Counted from the first letter of the stretch, positions 27,419 to 37,892 are shown. The stretch is DNA of 64,000 nt from Labrys monachus (GCF_030814655.1 NZ_JAUSVK010000001.1:6641001-6705000); one strand, 5' to 3'. Numbers and translations are program-made. Notes: generated by a model from the letters alone, not told the origin.

Positions 27419-29035
27419 ATGGCGGATGACGGGACGGGCTATGCCGGGCTGATGCGCGATTTCCGCTGGAACCTGCCGGCGCGCTACAATATCGGCATCG
27501 ACGTCTGCGACAAATGGGCGGCGCGCGAGCCGGATCGCCTCGCGGTGCTGCGCCGCCTGCCCGGCGGCGGGACGGAGCGCTTCACCTTCGGCGCGCTGCG
27601 CGAAGCCTCGGACCGGCTCGCGCTCGCCTTGCGCCGCCTCGGCGTCGGCAAGGGGGACCGCGTCGCCGTCCTGCTGCCGCAGTCGCCGACGGTGGTCACC
27701 GCCCATGTCGCCGCCGCCAAGCTCGGCGCCGTGTCGCTGCCCCTCGCCGTGATGTTCGGCCCGGACGCCCTGGCCTTCCGTTTGCGGGATTCCGGCGCGA
27801 AGGCGCTGCTGCTGGACGAGGGAGGCCTCGCCAAGCTCGATGCGATCGAAGGAGGCCTGCCGGATCTCGAAACCGTCATCAGCGTCGACGGCCAGCGCGG
27901 CGCCGTCCTCGGCCTCGACCGGCTCCTCGTGCAGGCCTGGGGCGATTTCGCCCCGGTGGCGAGCGGGCCGGACGACCCGGCGCTGATGATCTACACCTCC
28001 GGCACGACCGGCCAGCCCAAGGGCGCGGTGCATGGTCATCGCGTCGTGCCCGGCCATGTGCCGGGCTTGCGTTTCGCCCATCCGGATCTTGGCCTCGCCG
28101 GGGACCTGATCTGGACGCCGGCCGACTGGGCCTGGGCCGGGGGGCTCCTCAACGTGCTGCTGCCGAGCCTGTCGCTCGGCGTGCCGGTGGTCGCCGGGCT
28201 GCATGCGAAATTCGCGGCGGACGACGCGCTGGCGCTGCTGTCCGACCTCGGCGTGCGCAATGCCTTCCTGCCGCCGACGGCGCTGCGCATGCTGCAGGCG
28301 GCCCACCGCCCCGGCGAGGTCTATCGCACGGCGCTGCGCAGCATCATGTCGGCGGGGGAGACGCTTGGGCCGGGCACGTTCGCCTGGGCCGAGCAGGCCT
28401 TCGGCTTCCCGGTCAACGAGCTCTACGGCCAGACCGAATGCAACCTCGTGCTCGGATCCTGCTTCCAGGCCGGGGTGTCGCGCCCCGGCGCCATCGGCAA
28501 GGCGGTGCCCGGCCATCGCGTCGGGATCGCCGACGACGAAGGCGGCGAATGCCCGCCCGGCGAGATCGGCGAGATCATCGTCGAGGCGCCCGACCCGGTG
28601 ATGTTTCTCGGCTACTGGAACAATCGGCAGGCGAGCGAGGCGAAATACCGCGGCGGCTGGCTGCTGACCGGCGACAAGGCTTGGCGCGACGAGGACGGCT
28701 ACATCCACTTCGTCGGGCGGGTCGACGACATCATCACCTCCGCCGGCTACCGCATCGGCCCGGGCGAGATCGAGGACTGCCTGATGCGTCACCCGGCGGT
28801 CGCGGCCGCTGCCGCCGTCGGCGCGGCGGACAGCCTGCGCACCGAGATCGTCAAGGCCTTCGTGGTGCTCAAGCCCGGATTCGCGGCTTCGGAGGACCTG
28901 ACCGCCGACATCCAGGCCTTCGTGCGCGCCCGCCTGTCGGCGCATGAATATCCGCGTGCCGTCGCCTATGTCGACGCCCTGCCGCTGACGGCTTCAGGCA
29001 AGATCATCCGGCAGGCCCTGAGGGAACGGGATTAG
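27419..29035 (+). CDS. AMP-forming acyl-CoA synthetase
   Basis: 538 residues. ANL superfamily: P-loop IYTSGTTGQPKGAVHGHR, A5 motif NELYGQTECN, A7 WLLTGDKAWRDEDGY, hinge GRVDDIITSAGYRIGPGEIE and catalytic Lys in ASGKIIRQALRE near the C-terminus. The layout matches acetyl/medium-chain acyl-CoA ligases. It begins 21 bases after the CAP-lipoprotein stop. Confidence 0.9.
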   Translation: MADDGTGYAGLMRDFRWNLPARYNIGIDVCDKWAAREPDRLAVLRRLPGGGTERFTFGALREASDRLALALRRLGVGKGDRVAVLLPQSPTVVTAHVAAAKLGAVSLPLAVMFGPDALAFRLRDSGAKALLLDEGGLAKLDAIEGGLPDLETVISVDGQRGAVLGLDRLLVQAWGDFAPVASGPDDPALMIYTSGTTGQPKGAVHGHRVVPGHVPGLRFAHPDLGLAGDLIWTPADWAWAGGLLNVLLPSLSLGVPVVAGLHAKFAADDALALLSDLGVRNAFLPPTALRMLQAAHRPGEVYRTALRSIMSAGETLGPGTFAWAEQAFGFPVNELYGQTECNLVLGSCFQAGVSRPGAIGKAVPGHRVGIADDEGGECPPGEIGEIIVEAPDPVMFLGYWNNRQASEAKYRGGWLLTGDKAWRDEDGYIHFVGRVDDIITSAGYRIGPGEIEDCLMRHPAVAAAAAVGAADSLRTEIVKAFVVLKPGFAASEDLTADIQAFVRARLSAHEYPRAVAYVDALPLTASGKIIRQALRERD

Positions 29036-29312
29036 GCGATCTGCGGTCGGACACGAGGCGCCGGTCCGCCATGCCCCGGTTCGCGATCGATCGCCGGCCT
29101 TAGGATGTTCCTTCCACCACGAAGCGACAGGCGGGGCGGGGAGCGTAGAGGCCGAAGAGGCAGCAGCCGGCGACCAGCCCACCCCATAAGAAAACCCGCC
29201 GGAGGCCAGGATTTCGGCGTGTTGCGCCAATGGCCTGTCGTCGGGCGGGTCGATTGATTGGCGCCGATCGGGCGAAGATCCTTCGCCTCGATCGGTCCTT
29301 CGTCAGTGTCGA

Positions 29313-30077
29313 TCAGCGGCGGTCGCCGAGCAGACGCAGCATCATCAGGAACAGGTTGATGAAGTCGAGATAGAGTTCGAGCGCGCCGAGGATGGCCAGC
29401 TTGTAGCCCTCTTCCTGCGTGCGGCCGCCCTGCAGATACATCGACTTGATCTTCTGCGTGTCCCAGGCGGTGAGGCCGGCGAACACGCCCACGCCCACGA
29501 CGCTGATCAGGAAGGTCAGCGGGCCCGACGGGAAGAACATGTTCACGACGCTGGCGATCAGCAGGCCGATCAGGCCCATCATCAGGAACGAGCCCATCGC
29601 CGACAGATTGCGCTTGGTGGTGTAGCCGTAGAGGCTGAGCGCACCGAAGCTCGCGGCCGAGATGAAGAACACGCGGGCGATCGAACCATGCGCGTAGACG
29701 AGGAAGATCGTCGACAGCGACAGGCCCATCAAGGCCGCATAGACGTAGAACAGCGCGCGCGCCGTCGACGCCGACATCTTCTCCGCGCCCATGCCGAGCC
29801 ACATCACCAGGCCCAGCGGCGCCAGCATGACGACGTATTTCAGCGGGCTGAGATAGAGCACCTGGCCGAAGGCGGTGAGCCCGGTCAGCTGCCCGTTCAC
29901 CTCGATCGCCGATGCCATATAGGTACCGAGCGCGACCAGACCGGTCAGCGCGACGCCGATGGTCATGTGGTTGTAGACCGCGAGCATGAAGGCGCGCAGC
30001 CCCTGATCGATCGCAGGTGCCCCGGCACGGGCGTCCGTATAGGAGCCGATCGAGAAACGAGGATCATTGGAAGCCAT
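29313..30077 (-). CDS. Bax inhibitor-1 family (YbhL-like) membrane protein
   Basis: 254 residues with about seven membrane segments. TMBIM/BI-1 stretches: LGMGAEKMSASTARALFYVYAALMG, SLYGYTTKRNLSAMGSFLMMGLIG, VFAGLTAWDTQKIK and the terminal LGALELYLDFINLFLMMLRLLG. Family members are calcium leak channels or protease modulators in the inner membrane. ATG 30077 follows TTTGGAGAGACCC. The leader region resembles the ybhL RNA context of alphaproteobacteria. Confidence 0.92.
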   Translation of the reverse strand: MASNDPRFSIGSYTDARAGAPAIDQGLRAFMLAVYNHMTIGVALTGLVALGTYMASAIEVNGQLTGLTAFGQVLYLSPLKYVVMLAPLGLVMWLGMGAEKMSASTARALFYVYAALMGLSLSTIFLVYAHGSIARVFFISAASFGALSLYGYTTKRNLSAMGSFLMMGLIGLLIASVVNMFFPSGPLTFLISVVGVGVFAGLTAWDTQKIKSMYLQGGRTQEEGYKLAILGALELYLDFINLFLMMLRLLGDRR

Positions 30078-30140
30078 GGGTCTCTCCAAAAGGGCGGCGG
30101 AAACCGCCAGACAGATAGAACACTATGTAGTGTGTCCGGG
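30078..30140 (-). ncRNA. structured 5' leader of the BI-1 gene, candidate ybhL leader motif
   Basis: Two hairpins precede the BI-1 start on the minus strand: ACACTA-CA-TAGTGT (30120-30133) and GGCGG-TTT-CCGCC (30096-30108), followed by the GGAGAG ribosome site. A conserved leader RNA named ybhL is known upstream of this gene family in alphaproteobacteria. The placement fits, but I cannot confirm the covariance match here. Confidence 0.45.
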
Positions 30141-30227
30141 CGCAATAGTTAAGTGAATTGCGTGCAATGTTGATTTTCGGGGCGGCAAGTATCGGCCGCT
30201 TCCGCCGTGCGGGGAGCGGCCGGCGCC

Positions 30228-32768
30228 CTACAGGCTCTTGAGATGGGCGGCGGGCTTTTGCCGGAGGATGCGCCAGGTGCCGGCGAGGCCGAACAGGATG
30301 GTGAGCGCCATGGCGCCGAACGCCGCCAGCAGGGCGGGGCCGGGCAGGAAGGTGAAGGTGAAATCCATCAGGGAGGTCACCACCAGCCAGGCGCAGGCCG
30401 TGCCGGCGATCACCCCGAACACGGCGGCGGCCAGGCCGAGCAGGCCGTATTCCAGGACATAGGCCAGGAGGATGCGGCTGCGCACCGCGCCCAGGACCTT
30501 GAGGATGACGGCGTCGTAGAGCCGGCTGTTCTGGCCGGCGGCAAGCGCCCCGGCCAGCACGAGAACGGAGGCGAGGAGGGCGATCGAAGCCGCCGCGCGG
30601 ATCGCCGCCGCGAGCTGGCCGGCGAGCGCCGCCAGGGTCTCGAGCGTATCCTTGACCCGTACCGTCGTCACGCCGGGAAAGGCGTCGGCCACCTTGCGCA
30701 GGAGATCGAGCTCGGCGGCGTCGCTGGCCCCGTGTGGCCAGGTCAGCGTCGCGATGTCGCTGACCGGCGCGCCGAGGAAGGTGGCGGGCGAATAGACCAG
30801 GACGAAATTGATGCCGAAATTGCGCCATTCGAGCGTGCGCAGGGCGCCGACCTTCGCGGTGATGTTGCGCCCGAGCACGTTGACGGTGATCGGATCGCCC
30901 ACGGCGAGGCCGAGGCCCTGCGCGATGCGCCGCTCCAGCGAAACGAGGGGCGGGCCGCGATAATCCGCCGGCCACCATGCGCCGTCCACCACCGACGACC
31001 CCTCCGGCACGGTCGGGGAGAAGGTGACGCCGCGGTCGCCGCTGAGGACCCAGGCGATGTCGGAAGGCGGCGTCAGCTTCTCCGCCGGGACGCCCTTCAC
31101 CGCGACGATGCGTCCGCGCAGCATCGGCACGCTCTGGCTGGTGGCCTCGGGCGCGGCCTGCCTGAGGAAGGCCTCGAAACGGGCTTCGTCGGCGCTGCGG
31201 ATGTCGACGAAGAAGAAGCTCGGCGCCCGCGCCGGGATCGAGGCGGCGAGCTGGTTGCGGATATTGCCGTCGACGAGGGTGAGCGCCACCAAGAGGCAGA
31301 GCCCGAGGCCGAGCGACAGCACCACGGAGGGCGTGGCGGCGCCCGGGCGGTGGATATTGGCGAGGGCGAGCCGCAGGGCCGTGCTGCGGGGACGGGGCAG
31401 GCGCCGGGCTGCGGCCATCAGGAGCTGGGCCACCGCGCGCAGGAGCACGAAGGCCCCGAGCGCCGCGCCGACATAGACCAGCGCGACGCGCCTGTCGGCG
31501 GCGAAGGCCACGGCGAGGCCGACGAGCGCCAGCGCGGGAATGAGCATGAGCCCCAGGAACAGCGGCTCGGGCCACCGGCGCGAGGGCGCGACGGCGTCGC
31601 GGAACAGGGCGGACACGCCGATGCGGCGCACGCGCCCGAGCGGCAGCAGCGAGAAGGCGAGCGCGGTGAGGAAGCCGTAGGCGGCGGCCAGCAGCAGGCC
31701 GGCCGGATCGAGCACCGGCGTGATGGGCAGCGGGAGATAGGCGGCGAAGCCATAGGCGAGGACGAAGGGCAGCGCCGCGCCGGCGGCGAGCCCGATGGCG
31801 ATGCCGAGCGCGGCGAGCAGCAGGGTCTGGGTGAGATAGATGCCGATGACGAGGCTGCTGCCGGCGCCCAGCGTCTTCAGCGTCGCGATGGTGTCGCGCT
31901 GGCGCTCGATGAAGGCCCGCACGGCATTGGCGACGCCCACGCCGCCGACCAGCAGGGCCGTCAGCCCGACCAGGGTGATGAACATGGTGAAGCGGTCGAT
32001 GCCCCGGCGCAGCTCCGGGGAGGCGTCGTCGCGTGTCCTGACCTCCCAGCCCGCCTGCGGGAAGGCGGCGTCGGCCCGCTGCTCGACATCGTGCGGACTG
32101 ACCTCGGCAGGCAGCAGCAGGCGGTAGCGCCAGGCGATCAGGGAGCCCGGCTGGATCAGGCCGCTGGCGCGCAGCGAGGGCAGCGCCAGCATCAGGCGCG
32201 GGCCGAGCCCGATGCCGCCGGAGAGCCTGTCAGGCTCCCCCGTCAGCCGGTCGGCGAGGGTGACCGCAAGCGCGCCGATGGTGACGACGACGCCGGGCTG
32301 GAGATCGAGGCGGGCGAACAGGGTCGCATCGGCCGCCGCCCGCGCCGCCGTGCCTTCGCCGCCGATGGACGCGGCGAGCGGCCCGCCGCCGCCGAGCACG
32401 GCCTGTCCGAGCAGCGGATAGGCATCGTCGACCGCCTTGATCTCCACCAGGGCGGTGCGCCCGTCCGCCGTGCGGGCCATGGCGCGGGTGCTGGCGACGA
32501 CCGAAAGCCGGCCCTGTGCGGCGAGGAAGGCGCGCTCCTGCGGGCTTGCCTCCCGCCCGACGAGCGAGAATTCGATGTCGCCGCCATTGATCACCCGTCC
32601 CTGGCTGCGCAGCCCGTCCGACAGGGCATGGGAAATGGCGCCGATGCCGGCGATCGCCATGACGCCGAGGGCGAGGCAGGCGAGGAAGATGCCGAAGCCG
32701 CGCATGCCGGCCCGCAATTCGCGCAAGGCATAGCGAAGCGGAAGCGGGAGAAGAGAGCCGGAGATCAT
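30228..32768 (-). CDS. FtsX-like ABC transporter permease (YbbP-type)
   Basis: 846 residues. Starts with a cationic segment and membrane helix (LRYALRELRAGMRGFGIFLACLALGVMAIAG), then a MacB-type periplasmic domain, a multi-helix central FtsX module (TMFITLVGLTALLVGGVGVANAV), a second periplasmic domain, and a C-terminal FtsX module (ILLAYVLEYGLLGLAAAVFGVIAG). This is the YbbP architecture of a lipoprotein/toxin-like exporter. No YbbA-type ATPase or TesA gene is adjacent in this window, so its ATPase is elsewhere. ATG 32768 is preferred over an upstream TTG. Confidence 0.88.
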   Translation of the reverse strand: MISGSLLPLPLRYALRELRAGMRGFGIFLACLALGVMAIAGIGAISHALSDGLRSQGRVINGGDIEFSLVGREASPQERAFLAAQGRLSVVASTRAMARTADGRTALVEIKAVDDAYPLLGQAVLGGGGPLAASIGGEGTAARAAADATLFARLDLQPGVVVTIGALAVTLADRLTGEPDRLSGGIGLGPRLMLALPSLRASGLIQPGSLIAWRYRLLLPAEVSPHDVEQRADAAFPQAGWEVRTRDDASPELRRGIDRFTMFITLVGLTALLVGGVGVANAVRAFIERQRDTIATLKTLGAGSSLVIGIYLTQTLLLAALGIAIGLAAGAALPFVLAYGFAAYLPLPITPVLDPAGLLLAAAYGFLTALAFSLLPLGRVRRIGVSALFRDAVAPSRRWPEPLFLGLMLIPALALVGLAVAFAADRRVALVYVGAALGAFVLLRAVAQLLMAAARRLPRPRSTALRLALANIHRPGAATPSVVLSLGLGLCLLVALTLVDGNIRNQLAASIPARAPSFFFVDIRSADEARFEAFLRQAAPEATSQSVPMLRGRIVAVKGVPAEKLTPPSDIAWVLSGDRGVTFSPTVPEGSSVVDGAWWPADYRGPPLVSLERRIAQGLGLAVGDPITVNVLGRNITAKVGALRTLEWRNFGINFVLVYSPATFLGAPVSDIATLTWPHGASDAAELDLLRKVADAFPGVTTVRVKDTLETLAALAGQLAAAIRAAASIALLASVLVLAGALAAGQNSRLYDAVILKVLGAVRSRILLAYVLEYGLLGLAAAVFGVIAGTACAWLVVTSLMDFTFTFLPGPALLAAFGAMALTILFGLAGTWRILRQKPAAHLKSL

Positions 32769-32829
32769 GCTCTGCAGCAAGACCGGATGGAGAAGGCCGA
32801 ATGATGGCGGAGTCCGGCGGCCCGAGGGA

Positions 32830-34053
32830 CTAATCGCTCCCGGTGAGCCGGGCGAGGCCGTCCTTGCTTTCCTGGATGGAGGGATCCTGCCGCAGCGCCG
32901 CCTCGTAATCGGCGACCGCCTTCGCGCGTTCGCCGAGGGCTTCGTAGATATGGGCGCGCGTATCGAGGAAGGCGGCGGTATCGGGCGCGCTCTTCACGGC
33001 GGATTCGGCATGGCCGAGCGCTTCGCGGTTCCGCCCGACCTTGAACAGGGACCAGGCCAGGTTGTTCTGCAGGCCGGGCGTGTCCATCCCGGCGATGATG
33101 GCGGCGTTGAAATCGGCGATGGCGTCCTCGTCGTCGTCCTTCTGGGCGAAGGCCATGCCGCGCATGGCGCGCGCCTCGCCGTTGCCCGGATTCTGCGCCA
33201 GCACGGCGCTGTAATGCGCGATCAGTTCATCGCTGCGCTGGGCGAAATAAGCCGCCGGGTCGAACACGGCCTGGAAGGTCGAGGACACGGCCGTGCCGCT
33301 GCCGGCGGCGAGACAGACGAGGGCGATGCTCGCAAGGGCGAAGCCGAGTCGTCTCGGCTCGAGCCGGCGCAGGATGCCGACCGGGTAGATCATGGCGAGG
33401 GCGACGGCGGCGCCGCCGATGAAGCCGCCGAAATGCGCGGCGTTGGAGACGGCGACGGGCGCCAAAAGGCCGAAGGCGAAGTTGAGCGCCGCCCATTTGG
33501 CGCTGTCGATCATGATGCGGCGTCCGATCGCGTCGCCGCGGAGGGCGCCATAGGCGAGCATGCCCCCGAACAGGCCGAAGATCGCCCCCGACGCGCCGAG
33601 GGAATAGGTCTCGCCCCACAGGACGGAGGCGGCGGCGCCCAGCATGCCGGCGAGGATGTAGAGGATGAAGGCCCGCAGCCGCCCGAAGCTCGCCTCGACC
33701 ATCGGCATGATCATGTAGAGGCAGAGCATGTTGACGCCGATATGGAGGAGATTGGCATGCAGGAAGAGCGCGGTGACCAGCGTCCAGACTTCGCCCTGGG
33801 CGAAGGAGGCGCTGCCGCCGATGCCCATGTCGATCAGGACGAACTGCGAAGGCGACCACAGATAGGTCAGCACGGCCTGGGGAGAGCCGTCGCTGATCGC
33901 GATGCTCAGCACGCAGCCGAGGGCGTAATAGGCGATGCAGGCGGCGATCAGCGGATGGCTCAGGGGCATCGGCCCGAGAAGGGCGCGGCGCCACAGCGCC
34001 TTCGGACGGCCGGCGGGCTGGCCTTCGGGGCCCGCCCTGGTCGTCCGGCTCAT
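32830..34053 (-). CDS. rhomboid-family intramembrane serine protease with C-terminal TPRs
   Basis: 407 residues. Rhomboid core: [10 protein letters not shown] (His104/Asn108), catalytic Ser155 in [10 protein letters not shown] and His207 in [12 protein letters not shown], spread over six membrane segments. After about residue 270 the chain becomes soluble with tetratricopeptide repeats ([51 protein letters not shown]). The start overlaps the cobT stop by four bases. Substrates are unknown; the TPR part may select them. Confidence 0.9.
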   Translation of the reverse strand: MSRTTRAGPEGQPAGRPKALWRRALLGPMPLSHPLIAACIAYYALGCVLSIAISDGSPQAVLTYLWSPSQFVLIDMGIGGSASFAQGEVWTLVTALFLHANLLHIGVNMLCLYMIMPMVEASFGRLRAFILYILAGMLGAAASVLWGETYSLGASGAIFGLFGGMLAYGALRGDAIGRRIMIDSAKWAALNFAFGLLAPVAVSNAAHFGGFIGGAAVALAMIYPVGILRRLEPRRLGFALASIALVCLAAGSGTAVSSTFQAVFDPAAYFAQRSDELIAHYSAVLAQNPGNGEARAMRGMAFAQKDDDEDAIADFNAAIIAGMDTPGLQNNLAWSLFKVGRNREALGHAESAVKSAPDTAAFLDTRAHIYEALGERAKAVADYEAALRQDPSIQESKDGLARLTGSD

Positions 34054-35936
34054 GCGACCGCTCTTGGGGCGCGGGCCGGAGCGGTTTCCTCGAACAGTTC
34101 GGCGAGCTTGTCGGTCATCGCGCCGCCGAGCTCCTCGGCGTCCACGATGGTCACGGCGCGGCGATAATAGCGCGTCACGTCATGCCCGATGCCGATGGCA
34201 ATCAGCTCCACCGGCGACCGCGTCTCGATATCCTCGATGACCCAGCGCAGATGCCGCTCCAGATAATTGCCCGTGTTGACCGACAGGGTGGAATCGTCGA
34301 CCGGCGCGCCGTCCGAGATCACCATGAGGATGCGCCGGCTCTCCGTGCGGCCGAGTAGCCGCTGATGCGCCCAGTTGAGCGCCTCGCCGTCGATGTTCTC
34401 CTTGAGGAGGCCTTCGCGCATCATCAGGCCGAGATTCTTGCGGGCGCGCCGCCAGGGCGCGTCGGCCGATTTGTAGATGATGTGGCGCAGGTCGTTGAGG
34501 CGGCCCGGCGATGCCGGCTTGCCCGCCTGCAGCCAGCTCTCGCGTGACTGCCCGCCCTTCCAGGCCCGGGTGGTGAAGCCGAGAATCTCGACGCGGACAC
34601 CGCAGCGCTCCAGCGTGCGCGCGAGGATGTCGGCGCAGGTCGCCGCGACGGTGATCGGGCGCCCGCGCATCGAGCCGGAATTGTCGAGCAGCAGCGTCAC
34701 CACCGTATCGCGGAAGTCGGTGTCGCGCTCGTGCATGAAGGAGAGCGCCGAGGTGGGATCGATGATGACGCGCGACAGCCGCGCCGGATCGAGCACGCCT
34801 TCCTCCAGGTCGAAATCCCAGGATCGGCTCTGCTGGGCCATCAGCCGGCGCTGCAGCCGGTTGGCGAGGCGCGCGACGACGCCCGACAGGCTGGCGAGCT
34901 GCTTGTCGAGATAGGCGCGCAGGCGGTCGAGCTCCTCGGGGTCGCAGAGGTCCGAGGCGTCGACGATCTCGTCGAAGCGGGTGGTGAAGGCCTTGTAGTC
35001 CGGGCCGCGGCGCTCCTCGGCCCGGTGCTCGGGCGGGCGCCAGGGCTGCGCCGCCTCGTCGGCGTCGCCGGTCTCGGTGTCGTCCGGCATGTCGGAGGAC
35101 GGCGATTCGGCGTCCTGCGTCTCGCCCTCGCGGGATTCCTCGTCGTCGGCCTCGGTCTCCTCGAGCTTCATCGACTCCGAATCGTCCTGGGCCTCGCCCT
35201 GGTTCTCCTGGTTCTCGCCTTCCTGTTCGGTCTCGGCCTCGTTGTCGCGGTCGTCCGAGTCCTCCGAATCGGAGTCGCTGGCCTCGGCGAGGCCGATATG
35301 GGCCAGCAGGTCGTTCATGGCGCGGGCGAAGGCGCGCTGGTTCTCGATCACGCCGTCCAGCCGGGCGAGGTCGCCGCCGGCCTTCTCGTCGATGAAGGGC
35401 CGCCAGAGGTCGACGAGCCGGCGCGCGGGCGCGGGCGGGGCGAGGCCGGTGAGCCGCTCGCGCACCAGCAGGGCCAGCGCGTCCTCGATCGGCGCCTCCT
35501 CGCGGGTGCGGATGTCCTCATATTTGCCGCCGCGGACATAGCGGTCCTCCAGCATGGCGGACAGGTTGTTGGCGACGCCCGTCATGCGGCGCGATCCGAT
35601 CGCCTCGCAGCGGGCCTGCTCCACCGCGTCATAGACGAGGCGGGCTTGCTCGCTCTGCGGCGAAAGCCGGCGGTGGATGGCGGCATCGTGGCAGGCGAGC
35701 CGCAGCGCCATGGCGTCGGCCTGGCCGCGCACGATCGAGGCCGCGCGGGCGTCGAGCTTCCTCGGCGGTTCGGACAGGCGCGCCTTGTCGGGCGTCAGCA
35801 CCGGCTTGTCGGCGGTGAAGACCACTTCGAGCTCGGGCGTGCGCGCGAGCGCGCGCAGGGCGCCCGCCACCGACCGCTTGAAGGCGTCGTTGGGGATTTC
35901 CTTGGCTTTCTCGCCCGGCTTGCGGTTGGTCGGCAT
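34050..35936 (-). CDS. cobT: aerobic cobaltochelatase subunit CobT
   Basis: 628 residues. With CobS and CobN it inserts cobalt into hydrogenobyrinic acid a,c-diamide in the aerobic vitamin B12 route. Signatures: N-terminal CobT domain ([20 protein letters not shown]), a long acidic region at about 225-300 (runs of Asp/Glu/Ser), and a C-terminal VWA domain with MIDAS residues in [11 protein letters not shown]. Followed within four bases by the rhomboid gene and preceded by cobS with a three-base gap. Confidence 0.95.
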   Translation of the reverse strand: MPTNRKPGEKAKEIPNDAFKRSVAGALRALARTPELEVVFTADKPVLTPDKARLSEPPRKLDARAASIVRGQADAMALRLACHDAAIHRRLSPQSEQARLVYDAVEQARCEAIGSRRMTGVANNLSAMLEDRYVRGGKYEDIRTREEAPIEDALALLVRERLTGLAPPAPARRLVDLWRPFIDEKAGGDLARLDGVIENQRAFARAMNDLLAHIGLAEASDSDSEDSDDRDNEAETEQEGENQENQGEAQDDSESMKLEETEADDEESREGETQDAESPSSDMPDDTETGDADEAAQPWRPPEHRAEERRGPDYKAFTTRFDEIVDASDLCDPEELDRLRAYLDKQLASLSGVVARLANRLQRRLMAQQSRSWDFDLEEGVLDPARLSRVIIDPTSALSFMHERDTDFRDTVVTLLLDNSGSMRGRPITVAATCADILARTLERCGVRVEILGFTTRAWKGGQSRESWLQAGKPASPGRLNDLRHIIYKSADAPWRRARKNLGLMMREGLLKENIDGEALNWAHQRLLGRTESRRILMVISDGAPVDDSTLSVNTGNYLERHLRWVIEDIETRSPVELIAIGIGHDVTRYYRRAVTIVDAEELGGAMTDKLAELFEETAPARAPRAVA

Positions 35937-35939
35937 CGT

Positions 35940-36929
35940 TCAGGTCAGCGCTACGTTCACCGAACTCTCGGCGAGTTCCGCACCGAAGGCGCGCTGGTAG
36001 AACTCGGCCACAAGGCTTCGCTCCAGCTCGTCGCATTTGTTGAGGAAGGTGACGCGGAAGGCGAAGCCGATGTCGTGGAAGATGTCGGCGTTTTCGGCCC
36101 AGGTCAGCACCGTGCGCGGCGACATCACCGTCGACAGGTCGCCGTTCATGAAGGCGTTGCGCGTTAGGTCGGCCACGCGCACCATCTTGTTGACGATGTC
36201 GCGGCCGTTGGGGCTGCGCTGGTAGTGTTTGGCCTTGGACAGGACGATGTCGACTTCCTTGTCGTGCGGCAGGTAGTTCAGCGTGGTCACGATCGACCAG
36301 CGGTCCATCTGACCCTGGTTGATCTGCTGGGTGCCGTGATAGAGGCCGGACGTGTCGCCGAGGCCCACGGTGTTCGCCGTCGCGAAGAGGCGGAAGGCGG
36401 GGTGCGGCCGGATGACGCGCCTCTGGTCGAGCAGGGTCAGCTTGCCGGACACTTCGAGGACGCGCTGGATCACGAACATCACGTCGGGACGGCCGGCGTC
36501 ATATTCGTCGAACACGAGGGCGATATTGTTCTGCAGCGCCCAGGGCAGCATGCCGTCGCGGAATTCCGTGATCTGCTTGCCATCCTTGAGCACGATCGCG
36601 TCCTTGCCGACGAGATCGATGCGCGAGACATGGCTGTCGAGGTTGATGCGGACGCAGGGCCATTTGAGGCGGGCGGCGACCTGTTCGATATGGGTCGACT
36701 TGCCGGTACCGTGATAGCCCGTGACCATCACGCGCCGGTTATGCGCGAACCCCGCCAGGATCGCCAGCGTCGTGGCCTTGTCGAAGAGGTAGTCGGGATC
36801 GAGGTCGGGCACATGGTCATCGGTCCTCGAATAGGCGGGAACCTCCAGATCCGTGTCGAAACCGAACAGTTTCTTGGCCGAAACCATGATATCCGGCAGA
36901 TTGGCGGCCGGTGTAATTGCGTCAGTCAT
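35940..36929 (-). CDS. cobS: aerobic cobaltochelatase subunit CobS (AAA+ ATPase)
   Basis: 329 residues. AAA+ motor of the cobaltochelatase: Walker [11 protein letters not shown], Walker B region [10 protein letters not shown], sensor [10 protein letters not shown]. The N-terminus [17 protein letters not shown] is typical of CobS. Two adjacent ATGs occur at 36932 and 36929. The second has the better spacing from AGGAAGGC. Same strand and nearly contiguous with cobT. Confidence 0.95.
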   Translation of the reverse strand: MTDAITPAANLPDIMVSAKKLFGFDTDLEVPAYSRTDDHVPDLDPDYLFDKATTLAILAGFAHNRRVMVTGYHGTGKSTHIEQVAARLKWPCVRINLDSHVSRIDLVGKDAIVLKDGKQITEFRDGMLPWALQNNIALVFDEYDAGRPDVMFVIQRVLEVSGKLTLLDQRRVIRPHPAFRLFATANTVGLGDTSGLYHGTQQINQGQMDRWSIVTTLNYLPHDKEVDIVLSKAKHYQRSPNGRDIVNKMVRVADLTRNAFMNGDLSTVMSPRTVLTWAENADIFHDIGFAFRVTFLNKCDELERSLVAEFYQRAFGAELAESSVNVALT

Positions 36930-36994
36930 CATGCCTTCCTTGCTTCGCCGCAACGGCGAAGCCGACTATCAGCGGGACCGGGTGCTGCCTGTGT

Positions 36995-37600
36995 TCAGCA
37001 CAACCCGGCGCTACGAAGCGTATTATAGGCCTGGATGATCTCGCGCAATTTATCTTCGCTGGATCGGTCCCCGCCATTGGCGTCCGGATGGAAGCGTTTC
37101 ACCAAGGCCTTGTAGCGTGCCTTGATCTCCGTGCCGTCGGCCGTTTCCGGCAGATCGAGCGTCTCCATCGCCTTGCGCTCGAGGATCTTCAGACGCCGCT
37201 TCTCCGGCTCCGGCGCGGCCCGCGCGGACCCGAAGCCGAGATCCTCCTCGAAAAGCCCGAAGCCGTCCCGGATATCGGGACCTGCGGCGGCACGTGCGCG
37301 CGGCGGGCGGTTGACGCCCATGGTCCAGGTCGGCCGATGGCCGGTCGCGGCATCGCGCTGGTAGGCGCTGATGGCGTCGTCGGGCAGACCGGCGAAATAA
37401 TTGTAGGTCTTGTTGTAGTCGCGGACATGTTCGAGGCAGAAATGCCAGAACTGGCCTTCGCGGCTGCGGCCCTTCGGGGCACGGAATTCACCGGGGTTGC
37501 GGCAATTCTGATGCTCGCAAAGACGCACGGACGCCGAATGGACCTCCTCGGCCTTTGGGCGCACGCGGATACGATCAAAAAGAGGCGAGTCGAGATCCAT
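36995..37600 (-). CDS. J-domain protein (DnaJ-like) upstream of cobS
   Basis: 201 residues. The J domain is C-terminal, not N-terminal (LDLPETADGTEIKARYKALVKRFHPDANGGD, about 145-175, with the HPD tripeptide). The N-terminal half carries Cys residues (LCEHQNC, FWHFCLEH) that may bind metal. This J protein next to cobS recurs in Rhizobiales. Expected role: Hsp70 cochaperone; a specific link to chelatase assembly is inference. Confidence 0.85.
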   Translation of the reverse strand: MDLDSPLFDRIRVRPKAEEVHSASVRLCEHQNCRNPGEFRAPKGRSREGQFWHFCLEHVRDYNKTYNYFAGLPDDAISAYQRDAATGHRPTWTMGVNRPPRARAAAGPDIRDGFGLFEEDLGFGSARAAPEPEKRRLKILERKAMETLDLPETADGTEIKARYKALVKRFHPDANGGDRSSEDKLREIIQAYNTLRSAGLC

Positions 37601-37691
37601 GATCAGCACAATATGCGGGGGCGATACCGAATGAGCAAGCGCGAGCTGGGGTATCGGGAAACAATTGAGGCCGAATGCCGCTGGCCGGCCC

Positions 37692-37830
37692 ACAAAGAAA
37701 GAGGCCGCCCTGTGGCGGCCCAAGTCTTAGGGAGGAAACGCCCACGGAGGGCTGCAGGGCTACACATGGCCGCCCTACGCCTCCTAAGGTGCGACTGCAC
37801 GGGCCGTTTCGCAAGTGCGAATGGATCGAA
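37692..37830 (-). ncRNA. candidate small RNA or structured 3' UTR ending in an intrinsic terminator
   Basis: On the minus strand a hairpin GCCC-tccgt-GGGC is followed by the single-stranded stretch TTTCCTCCCTAAGACTT. A strong stem GGCCGCC-acag-GGCGGCC (37703-37720) then runs into TCTTTCTTTG. That is an intrinsic-terminator plan with exposed CCTCC (anti-Shine-Dalgarno) loops, as seen in several alphaproteobacterial sRNAs. It lies 170 bases beyond cbtA and before dnaJ, so it could also be the cbtBA terminator. No promoter was clear. Confidence 0.4.
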
Positions 37831-37892
37831 TTGCGCGTCGAAGAACGCGAAATTCGCCGAGTGTGATATTAAAGCGACGGCCTTTGCGGGCT

